From Bacillus sp. 03113 (GTDB lineage Bacteria > Bacillota > Bacilli > Bacillales > Cytobacillaceae): a DNA stretch of 64,000 bases. Under the pieces are notes generated by a model that saw only the letters and a list, made by a program, of their open reading frames with translations, was not told where the DNA came from and ran no database searches. The DNA lies in contig NZ_VATK01000011.1 of the NCBI RefSeq assembly GCF_006546985.1, forward strand, positions 62,001 to 126,000. Reading direction: 5' to 3'. This document shows, in pieces, positions 33,097 to 39,847 of this stretch (its first letter is position 1; every line of letters begins with the position of its first letter). A program made the translations under genes and the position numbers.

Positions 33097-33963
33097 ATGG
33101 AAATTAGCATTCGAGATTTGACAAAAACGTATGGACAAAAAGTAGCCTTAGATCGTGTTTCATTAACGATACACAAAGGAATGTTCGGTCTACTAGGCAA
33201 AAACGGCGCTGGTAAAACGACTATTATGCGAATTCTCGTTACATTGATTCCGCCAAGTTCTGGTGAGGTTATGATCAATGGCATCCCAATTAGTGAAAGG
33301 ACAAAAGTACGATCGATCATTGGTTATCTACCTCAAAACTTTTCCATTTATCCCTCTTTCAATGTTTACGAGAGTTTGGATTATTTAGGGATCCTTTCGG
33401 GGCTTTCTGATAATCGAAAAAGAAAAAAACGGATCAGTGAGCTTCTCGATAAAGTCAACTTAACTGAAGCCATAAAAACAAAATCTAAAAATCTTTCAGG
33501 TGGGATGCTAAGGAGACTCGGTATTGCACAGGCTTTGCTTGCTGACCCGCAAGTGTTAATTGTAGATGAACCAACGGTCGGGCTTGATCCAGAGGAAAGG
33601 ATTAGATTTCGGAATATGTTATCTGACCTTGCAGAGGACAGGATCGTTCTTTTATCCACTCATATTGTAGAAGATATTGAAGCAACATGTGACCAGCTGG
33701 CGATATTGGATTCTGGGAAACTAGTTTATGGAGGAGGAATTAAGGATTTGTTGATACAGGCTCAGGATTATGTGTGGACTGCAACAATTGATCATGAAAT
33801 GCTTGAACAAATAAAGAAGCAGGACGCTTTATTATCAGCTGTTGCGGAAGGGGATGGCTTCAAAGTACGACTATTGTCTAAAACGATTCCTTTTGCTGGA
33901 GCTAAAAAGGTCAAGCCCTCTATTGAAGATGCGTATATGAAAGTGATAAGGGGGATGAAATAG
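33097..33963 (+). CDS. ABC transporter ATPase (CcmA/BcrA type)
   Basis: This 288-residue ATPase has Walker A LLGKNGAGKTTIMRIL at about residues 32-47, the Q-loop IGYLPQNFSIYPSFNVYE, signature LSGGMLRRLGIAQALL, Walker B VLIVDEPTVGLDPEER and the H-loop STHIVEDIEATC. Proteins of this shape energise exporters or bacteriocin-immunity transporters. It lies just before two membrane-protein genes with a one-base gap and an overlap, so the three form a unit despite the terminator separating them from the two-component genes. Confidence 0.92.
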   Translation: MEISIRDLTKTYGQKVALDRVSLTIHKGMFGLLGKNGAGKTTIMRILVTLIPPSSGEVMINGIPISERTKVRSIIGYLPQNFSIYPSFNVYESLDYLGILSGLSDNRKRKKRISELLDKVNLTEAIKTKSKNLSGGMLRRLGIAQALLADPQVLIVDEPTVGLDPEERIRFRNMLSDLAEDRIVLLSTHIVEDIEATCDQLAILDSGKLVYGGGIKDLLIQAQDYVWTATIDHEMLEQIKKQDALLSAVAEGDGFKVRLLSKTIPFAGAKKVKPSIEDAYMKVIRGMK

Positions 33964-33964
33964 G

Positions 33965-35128
33965 ATGTTTGTAAGGTTAACGATTATTGAACTTAGGCAT
34001 ATCTTTAAAAATATTTTGTTCTATGTATTGATCCTGCTCACATTTCTTTTTACAATCCTTCAGGTGGATATGGATGTTAGCCAATATCCAAAAAAGCCTG
34101 TACCTCCTGATGAAATGAAGCAGGAGGGGTTAGGTGAATTTGCCCCATATGGTAAAAAAAGAGTGACCGATCCACAAAGAATAATGGAAATCACTTATAA
34201 ACAGGAGTTATCTTTTGCTGCACAACAAGGAGAAATATTAAAAAATTATTTGATCATAAATAAAAGTGAAAAACTGAATAAGAAGCAAGTCAATGCGATC
34301 AAAAAGGCGATGTCTGCCATTGCACCTGATGGGATCAAATCGGGTGGATCAATCGATATCGCGATTAATTATAAGGAATTTTTGAGCTTAATGGATCAGC
34401 TCGACAGTGAATTGGGCGGGAAAACTCCTTTTGCAAGCAAAAAATTAGAAGGCACTCTTACTGAACCTAAGACGTATGAGGATGCTATAAAAAGCTATCA
34501 TATTTTGACCGATAAAGATTTATATACTCGAGCAGTAGCTAGATATGTTGCTGATTATCTTGGACTTGCTTTAGGAGTCCTCCCTTTTTTTCTCGCTGCT
34601 TTTATTTTTTTAAAGGATAAAAAGAATAAAATGGAAGAGCTAATTATGAGCAAGCAAGTACTGGGCTATTATTATGTCGGTGCGAAATTTACAGCAATAT
34701 GCATCGCTTTATTTGTTAGTGTCATTGTTTTTGCCCTATATTACACGATTCAAGCTTTTCGTTTACATCAAAATGGATATGATGTAGATCTTTTTGCGTT
34801 CATTCCTACTTTTATGATCTGGCTTTTCCCGACGATTATGGGGTCAGTAGCGATCTCCATGTTCACGTCATTATTGTTTAAAAGCTTTATTCCCTCTTTA
34901 TTTGTGCAGCTATTTTGCTGGGTTGTATCGATTATACCAATTGAAGGGGATTATCGTTTATACAAGCTTTTTATAAGACATAACAGCTTTGAGCCTATCC
35001 GTGCAGATGATTTCGCTTTATTTGCTATTAATCGGATTTTTATTACGGGAGTAGCAATATTACTTATAGTTATAACAGCTCTTATCTGGGAGAAAAGGAG
35101 GACGAAGATTGGTGAACAAATCGATTAA
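33965..35128 (+). CDS. ABC transporter permease, ABC-2-like
   Basis: This 387-residue protein has one N-terminal membrane helix (IFKNILFYVLILLTFLFTIL), an extracytoplasmic region of about 170 residues with the amphipathic KSEKLNKKQVNAIKKAM, and then about five helices in the C-terminal half. This layout (one helix, large outer loop, several helices) is that of ABC-2 and related export permeases. It starts one base after the ATPase gene stop and overlaps the next membrane gene. Confidence 0.8.
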   Translation: MFVRLTIIELRHIFKNILFYVLILLTFLFTILQVDMDVSQYPKKPVPPDEMKQEGLGEFAPYGKKRVTDPQRIMEITYKQELSFAAQQGEILKNYLIINKSEKLNKKQVNAIKKAMSAIAPDGIKSGGSIDIAINYKEFLSLMDQLDSELGGKTPFASKKLEGTLTEPKTYEDAIKSYHILTDKDLYTRAVARYVADYLGLALGVLPFFLAAFIFLKDKKNKMEELIMSKQVLGYYYVGAKFTAICIALFVSVIVFALYYTIQAFRLHQNGYDVDLFAFIPTFMIWLFPTIMGSVAISMFTSLLFKSFIPSLFVQLFCWVVSIIPIEGDYRLYKLFIRHNSFEPIRADDFALFAINRIFITGVAILLIVITALIWEKRRTKIGEQID

Positions 35129-35744
35129 TCGCTTTCTGTTCTATAACTTGAAACTGATCCCAAAAGTTAACATACTAGCTTGTGTGTTGATAGTCCCGCT
35201 CAGCTCCTTTCTGTTTAGCTTTAAAATGCTTAATTTTCAAGAAATGGCTGACATTGGAGAGCTCATAATTTCTCTTTGCGGCCTTGTGCTTCTGCCATCA
35301 CTTTGTTTTCCGGAAAAAAACAAGGGGACGAAGGAAACGGTCTATGCTAAAAAAATGCCCCTAGTTTGGCCGGAATTAACTAGATTAGTAATGGGAATTC
35401 TTTTAGTTTTCCTTTCTATTGTTCTCTTTGTTTATCTCGCTTACTTACAAGGGAGCAGCTTTTCATTTTATAAAATAATTCTAGGCGTTTTTACGACGGC
35501 ATTATCACTAGGCATAATCGGATATTCTGTAGGGATTTTTACTGAAAATCTTTCACTATCCTATTTATTACCCTTTTCATGGTATATGCTTGAACTTTTT
35601 ACAAGAGGGAAATACACGAAGGAGGTCTATTTGTTTAGCTTAAGAACGGGAGACTTAATAGAAGGGAAATATATTTTGCTGTTGTTTTCAATTCTCTTGC
35701 TTTGTATAGATTTTTTATACTTGAGGTATTGGAAAAGGCTTTAA
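35109..35744 (+). CDS. Polytopic membrane protein, probable ABC exporter subunit
   Basis: This 211-residue protein has about six hydrophobic helices and few polar loops; I do not recognise its family. It overlaps the preceding permease gene by 20 bases with AAGGAGG inside that gene, so it is probably a second membrane subunit of the same transporter. TTG 35109 is used; GTG 35112 is an equally good start. A hairpin GGTGGCATTT/AAATGTCACC (35754-35781) follows and may terminate the unit. Confidence 0.7.
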   Translation: MVNKSINRFLFYNLKLIPKVNILACVLIVPLSSFLFSFKMLNFQEMADIGELIISLCGLVLLPSLCFPEKNKGTKETVYAKKMPLVWPELTRLVMGILLVFLSIVLFVYLAYLQGSSFSFYKIILGVFTTALSLGIIGYSVGIFTENLSLSYLLPFSWYMLELFTRGKYTKEVYLFSLRTGDLIEGKYILLLFSILLLCIDFLYLRYWKRL

Positions 35745-35753
35745 TTTATATTA

Positions 35754-35787
35754 GGTGGCATTTCAGTTGAAAAATGTCACCCTTTAT
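35754..35787 (+). terminator. Probable terminator of the ABC exporter genes
   Basis: GGTGGCATTT (35754-35763) pairs with AAATGTCACC (35772-35781) with one wobble; the T-rich tail is short. Confidence 0.55.
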
Positions 35788-35841
35788 CATCTTTTTAAAA
35801 TTAGTTGACTAAATTAAGAGAACAAAATCTACTCTCCTATT

Positions 35842-35867
35842 TAAACTCTCCTTATCTTTGCCGATAT
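35842..35867 (+). promoter_or_regulatory. SigD promoter of flaG-fliD-fliS-fliT
   Basis: TAAA (35842-35845), 14 bases, and a perfect GCCGATAT (35860-35867), about 40 bases before flaG. Confidence 0.88.
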
Positions 35868-35910
35868 AGTTAATAGAATCTATTAGTTGCTCGTTATAGG
35901 GGGAATCATA

Positions 35911-36255
35911 ATGATAAATGGAGTTTCTTCCCGCATACAAGTTCAGGCAGCAGGTTTACAAGAAACGAATCAAAAGACAGAAGCAAAGATTGAACAACAA
36001 CCAAATGATTTAACAAATCAAGCGGAAATAAGAAAAGAAAAGATAGAAGATATCGTTCAAGGTTTAAATAAATTTATGCAGCCTTCGCATACATCTTTGA
36101 AGTTTGAGCTGCATGAGAAACTCAATGAGTATTATGTGAAGGTTGTGGATGATAAAACACAGCAAGTGATCCGGGAAATTCCATCAAAAAAGCTGTTGGA
36201 TATGTATGCAGCTATGACGGATTTTCTAGGACTGCTAGTTGATAAGCGGATTTAA
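35911..36255 (+). CDS. flaG: Flagellar protein FlaG
   Basis: FlaG is a small protein encoded beside fliD that influences filament length or cap formation; its exact role is unsettled. The 114 residues begin with a polar segment rich in Gln and Glu, then the conserved FlaG core LNKFMQPSHTSLKFELHEKLNEYYVKVVDDKT, visible at about residues 58-90, with VIREIPSKKLLDMYAAMTDF at the end. ATG 35911 is chosen for its AGGGGGAA ribosome site. It is the first gene after the SigD promoter. Confidence 0.93.
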   Translation: MINGVSSRIQVQAAGLQETNQKTEAKIEQQPNDLTNQAEIRKEKIEDIVQGLNKFMQPSHTSLKFELHEKLNEYYVKVVDDKTQQVIREIPSKKLLDMYAAMTDFLGLLVDKRI

Positions 36256-36270
36256 GAGAGGTGTAGAACA

Positions 36271-37794
36271 ATGGTAGGAATACGAGTTGGCGGGCTTGCG
36301 AGCGGAATGGACATCGATCAAATGGTGTCTGATTTAATGAAAGCCCAACGGATTCCGCTTGATAAAATTAATCAAAAGAAGCAGTTCACGGAATGGCAAA
36401 GAGACGATTATCGTTCGATGAACAGCTTGCTGTTTGATTTTGATAAATTTATGTTTGATGGGGTTATGAAGCAGGGTTCTTATTTAAAGAAAACTGTGAG
36501 TATCTTGAATCCTGATGCGGTTTCGATTAAGAATATAAATTCAACGATTGATTTTTCAGGAACGATTAAAGTTAATGAGCTTGCTTCAGCTGCGACGATG
36601 AGCAGTAAAATTCCGACATCTATTACGGATTCAACGAAGAAATTATCAGACTTTGGAGTAGCCGCACAGCAAATTACGATACAAGCAATTACAAAAGAGG
36701 GCGGATTACAAACTGAACCTTATACATTGACGATTGATCCAACTGTTGACACGTTAGATAGTGTCATTGCAAAAATTAATAAGGATTCAGGTGTAACAGC
36801 TTTTTTTGATACTACATCAAAGAAATTATCAATATCGGCTAAAAATTCAGGCGACATCGCTTCGTCCGCTGAGATTATCTTAACGGATAATGGTCCAGGT
36901 GGAGGAAAGTTTTTTAATGATGTTTTACAGCTAAATACAAATAATGACCTTGCTAAAATAAACGGAGTCGGTAAGGAAGGTGTTAATGCTAGTGTAACCT
37001 ATAATGGCTTCGACCTTACTCGTTCATCAAATACGTTTCAAATCAACGGAGTAGAGTTTACGTTAAAAAAGAAAACCGACCCTGAAATAGTTAGTTTTTC
37101 CTCTTCTCCTGATGTAGATGCAATTATGGATACGGTTGTTAAATTCGTAGATAAATATAATGAAGCGATTGATAAAATAAATAAGAAAATAAAGGAAGAT
37201 CGATATCGAGATTTTCAGCCTTTAACGAGTGAACAGAAAAAGGAGTTATCTGATAAAGAGGTTGAGCAATGGGAGGAAAAAGCGAAAAGCGGAACGCTTA
37301 AAAATGATTCGATTCTTTCTGGAAGCTTAAATAAAATGAGATTGGATTTGTATGGTTCTGTAAGTGGTACAAGCAGCTTTAAGCAGCTCACTGAAATCGG
37401 AATTTCAACCACAAGCAATTATTTAGATGGCGGAAAGCTGAATATTGATGAAAACAAGCTGCGAGCGGCGATCACAAACAATCCGAATGGAATATACGAG
37501 CTTTTTCAAAAAAGTGGAACTACTACTGAAGAGAAGGGGCTTGCACAGCGATTAAGAGAGGCCATCAAATCAACGATGAAGGATATTGAAACCAAGGCAG
37601 GGAAATCTACCAGCGTCAATAATACCTTTACACTTGGAAGAATATTGGATAATTACACGAATCAAATCACAAGATTTAACGACCGAATGATGCAAGTGGA
37701 GGATCGTTATTATCGTCAATTTACGGCAATGGAAAAAGCGATTCAGCGAGCAAATTCACAATCAAATTATCTGATGCAGCAATTTAGCAATTAA
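36271..37794 (+). CDS. fliD: Flagellar cap protein FliD (HAP2)
   Basis: FliD forms the pentameric filament cap under which flagellin monomers are inserted. The 507 residues start MVGIRVGGLASGMDIDQMVSDL, the conserved FliD N-terminus, and end with the coiled coil ILDNYTNQITRFNDRMMQVEDRYYRQF and TAMEKAIQRANSQSNYL. The middle part is variable. It follows flaG by 15 bases behind AGAGGTG. The order flaG-fliD-fliS-fliT is conserved in Bacillus. Confidence 0.97.
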   Translation: MVGIRVGGLASGMDIDQMVSDLMKAQRIPLDKINQKKQFTEWQRDDYRSMNSLLFDFDKFMFDGVMKQGSYLKKTVSILNPDAVSIKNINSTIDFSGTIKVNELASAATMSSKIPTSITDSTKKLSDFGVAAQQITIQAITKEGGLQTEPYTLTIDPTVDTLDSVIAKINKDSGVTAFFDTTSKKLSISAKNSGDIASSAEIILTDNGPGGGKFFNDVLQLNTNNDLAKINGVGKEGVNASVTYNGFDLTRSSNTFQINGVEFTLKKKTDPEIVSFSSSPDVDAIMDTVVKFVDKYNEAIDKINKKIKEDRYRDFQPLTSEQKKELSDKEVEQWEEKAKSGTLKNDSILSGSLNKMRLDLYGSVSGTSSFKQLTEIGISTTSNYLDGGKLNIDENKLRAAITNNPNGIYELFQKSGTTTEEKGLAQRLREAIKSTMKDIETKAGKSTSVNNTFTLGRILDNYTNQITRFNDRMMQVEDRYYRQFTAMEKAIQRANSQSNYLMQQFSN

Positions 37795-37809
37795 TGAGGA
37801 GTGAAAAAA

Positions 37810-38211
37810 GTGGCAATTAGCAATCCTTATCAATCGTACCAGCAAAATTCTGTTAATACCGCTTCGCCAGGCGAATTAACATTGATGCTATATAATGGGT
37901 GTTTAAAATTTATTCACCTTGCAAAAAAGGCCATTATCAATAAAAACATCGAAGAGAAAAATACTAATATTCAAAAAGCGCAAAAGATTATCCAAGAGTT
38001 GATGGTGACGTTAAATATGGATTTGGAAATCTCAAAAAATATGATGTCCTTATATGATTATATGAACAGACGTCTCATGGAGGCGAACATTCAAAATGAC
38101 ACCTCTATCTTAGATGAGGTCGAGGGTCTTGTAACTGAATTTCGCGATACATGGAAGGAAGTCATTCAAATTAATCGTCAGAAGCAGTTCTCCCAAGGTG
38201 GTCAAGCCTAG
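37810..38211 (+). CDS. fliS: Flagellar export chaperone FliS
   Basis: FliS binds the C-terminal disordered part of flagellin and keeps it from polymerising in the cytoplasm; the segment it recognises is the one encoded in exon 2 of hag here. The 133-residue protein begins ISNPYQSYQQNSVNTASPGELTLMLYNGCLKF, in pieces identical to the family pattern. GTG 37810 is preferred over GTG 37801 because GAGGAG then lies eight bases upstream and the protein starts MAISNPY as in B. subtilis (MAIQNPY). The stop overlaps the fliT start by one base. Confidence 0.95.
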   Translation: MAISNPYQSYQQNSVNTASPGELTLMLYNGCLKFIHLAKKAIINKNIEEKNTNIQKAQKIIQELMVTLNMDLEISKNMMSLYDYMNRRLMEANIQNDTSILDEVEGLVTEFRDTWKEVIQINRQKQFSQGGQA

Positions 38212-38555
38212 TGAATGCCTTGCGTCAATACTATGCAGTAACGGTTGAGCTGCTCGATTTGTTTAAAAACTCTACGATGGAGCGGGATGAAAAAATCTTA
38301 GCGATTGAACAGCTTTTAGAAAAAAGAGAGACATGGATGCAGCAAATCAAACCGCCTTATTCAGAGGAAGATCGAAAGCTGGGTTCAACCTTAATAGAAT
38401 TGGAGCGATCAGTCGCTTCTTTTTTACAAAAAGAAAAGCTCCACATACAAAAAGACTTAAATGAGTTAAACGTCAAAAAGAATTCTACGAACAAATATAT
38501 AAACCCGTATCAATCGCTGTCTTCAGACGGGGTTTTTTATGATAAGAGGAATTAG
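38211..38555 (+). CDS. fliT: Flagellar protein FliT
   Basis: FliT is the likely export chaperone for FliD. The 114-residue protein is helical (YYAVTVELLDLFKNSTMERD, ILAIEQLLEKRETWMQQI, LIELERSVASFLQKEKLH) and ends NPYQSLSSDGVFYDKRN. GTG 38211 overlaps the fliS stop. An unusual point is that the codons for the last residues lie inside a hairpin followed by TTTTTT (38501-38537), so the gene end doubles as a terminator-like structure. Confidence 0.9.
   Translation: MNALRQYYAVTVELLDLFKNSTMERDEKILAIEQLLEKRETWMQQIKPPYSEEDRKLGSTLIELERSVASFLQKEKLHIQKDLNELNVKKNSTNKYINPYQSLSSDGVFYDKRN
38501..38537 (+). terminator. Terminator-like hairpin inside the fliT 3' end
   Basis: AAACCCGT (38501-38508) pairs with ACGGGGTTT (38526-38534, one bulged G), followed by a T-run, all within the fliT frame. 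Confidence 0.6.
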
Positions 38556-38565
38556 ATATTTAGAA

Positions 38566-38599
38566 AGGATGCCACGCTAAATAAAAGGCATTCTTTTTT
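38566..38599 (+). terminator. Terminator after fliT
   Basis: AGGATGCC (38566-38573) pairs with GGCATTCT (38587-38594, one wobble) and ends in a T-run, just after the fliT stop. Confidence 0.75.
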
Positions 38600-38716
38600 A
38601 TAACATAATTTAGGAGACGGTTACATACATATTTATCTATTAAGATAGTGTGTGTGAGGTAAGGTTGTTTGAAGCACACTATAAACTCAGAAACTAAATG
38701 CCCAACTAATCAAAAA

Positions 38717-38730
38717 AGAAAGCGCTGTCA
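38717..38730. promoter_or_regulatory. Candidate CcpA site (cre) before hpf
   Basis: AGAAAGCGCTGTCA matches the cre consensus TGWNANCGNTNWCA at 13 of 14 positions. It lies about 50 bases upstream of the SigH-type promoter, a place where CcpA could activate or repress. Confidence 0.5.
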
Positions 38731-38767
38731 CAAATTAGACAAAATATTAAAAAAACTCTAATTTTGA

Positions 38768-38797
38768 GCAGGAATTTTGTCGGGGAAAATAGAAATA
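38768..38797 (+). promoter_or_regulatory. SigH-type promoter of hpf
   Basis: GCAGGAATT (38768-38776) matches the SigH -35 RNAGGANWW fully; 12 bases later ATAGAAATA (38789-38797) matches RNNGAATWW at all but one position. The B. subtilis homologue yvyD is also transcribed by SigH. Confidence 0.65.
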
Positions 38798-38876
38798 TAA
38801 TTGTATAACCTACTTGAATTGAGTAGGCTATCATGTAAGAAAAAGCAACTGGATTTAAAAAGGGAGGACTACTTAT

Positions 38877-39431
38877 ATGAATTACAACATTCGTGGTGAA
38901 AACATTGAGGTTACTTCAGCAATCAGAGATTATGTTGAGAAGAAAATTTCAAAGTTGCACCGATACTTTTCCGAAACACCAGATGCTAATGTAAATGTTA
39001 ATTTAAAAACATATAGCGATAAAACAGCGAAGGTGGAAGTGACAATTCCGTTGCCGCAGCTGGTATTACGTGCTGAAGTGGATCATGAGGATATGTATGC
39101 AGCGATTGACTTGATAACTGATAAATTAGAACGTCAAATTCGTAAGCATAAAACAAAAGTTAACCGTAAATTTCGTGAAAAAGGAAGCTTGAATACGTTG
39201 TTTACGACTACTGATGAAGTGGCTTCTACAGTGATAGAAGAAGAGAGTGATCTTGAAGTGGTACGCCAGAAAAGCTTTAACTTAAAGCCGATGGACAGTG
39301 AAGAAGCAATACTGCAAATGAATATGCTGGGACACAGCTTCTATGTATTTACAGATGCTGAAACTAATCGGACAAATGTAGTCTATAAACGAAAAGACGG
39401 CCGATATGGCTTAATTGAAACCTATAATTAA
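38877..39431 (+). CDS. hpf: Long-form ribosome hibernation promoting factor HPF
   Basis: HPF binds the decoding centre of idle 30S subunits and its C-terminal domain pairs two ribosomes into 100S dimers in stationary phase. The 184 residues consist of the S30AE domain (YNIRGENIEVTSAIRDYVEKKISKL at the start, DMYAAIDLITDKLERQIRKHK) and a C-terminal dimerisation domain (VRQKSFNLKPMDSEEAILQM, GHSFYVFTDAETN, VVYKRKDGRYGLIE), so it is the long form. ATG 38877 follows GGGAGGA. A SigH-type promoter and a cre-like site lie upstream. Confidence 0.97.
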   Translation: MNYNIRGENIEVTSAIRDYVEKKISKLHRYFSETPDANVNVNLKTYSDKTAKVEVTIPLPQLVLRAEVDHEDMYAAIDLITDKLERQIRKHKTKVNRKFREKGSLNTLFTTTDEVASTVIEEESDLEVVRQKSFNLKPMDSEEAILQMNMLGHSFYVFTDAETNRTNVVYKRKDGRYGLIETYN

Positions 39432-39454
39432 GGATCATAGATAAGGTGAAACTT

Positions 39455-39575
39455 CCATCAATGGGGGTTTAAGTTGATGGTTAGTTGAACCAATCGGGCT
39501 TTTACGGGGAGTTATCCTCCACCTAGGATTTCTCATTTACACTAATGACCTTGAGGTGGAGGTTTTACTGCCCGT
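39455..39575 (+). repeat. Structured intergenic element after hpf
   Basis: Hairpin I: CCATCAA (39455-39461) pairs with TTGATGG (39474-39480). Hairpin II is a long interrupted stem: ACGGG (39504-39508) with CCCGT (39571-39575), CCTCCACCT (39516-39524) with AGGTGGAGG (39554-39562), AGG with CCT, and TCATT (39533-39537) with AATGA (39544-39548). From memory, similar elements recur in Bacillus genomes; it may be a MITE or a structured RNA. Confidence 0.6.
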
Positions 39576-39588
39576 TAATGCGGGATAA

Positions 39589-39628
39589 AGAGGATGACTC
39601 AGCTTTCATTTTGAGTCATCCTCTGTTT
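39589..39628. terminator. Strong hairpin terminator downstream of hpf
   Basis: AGAGGATGACTCA (39589-39601) pairs perfectly with TGAGTCATCCTCT (39612-39624), with a ten-base loop. The following T-run is short on the plus side. Confidence 0.7.
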
Positions 39629-39665
39629 ACTTAATAAGTGTGTTGTTGATAACTTCAAAGGTAAT

Positions 39666-39842
39666 GTATCGAAGTCCAGCGATCTACAGGATGTACGAGT
39701 GCCGATGTTGCCACAGGACGTGGCGCTTTTAAATCGGCCGCGCCTAGCCCCTCGGATCATAAGCCACAATCCTCCTGAAATCAGGATTTCCAACGGATTG
39801 CGATTTATGTCTGTCGCGGCTGATCAAGGCGCTTACGCTTTT
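39666..39842. repeat. Dispersed repeat, copy A
   Basis: The left end reads GTATCGAAGTCCAG and the right end GATCAAGGCGCTTACGC followed by TTTT. Both ends recur at 47121-47276. The interior holds GCCAC/GTGGC and AATCCT/AGGATT hairpins and CCGCGCCTAGCCCCTCGG, a string I associate with repeats common in Bacillaceae. It ends six bases from the metE stop codon. Confidence 0.6.
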
Positions 39843-39847
39843 CTTCT

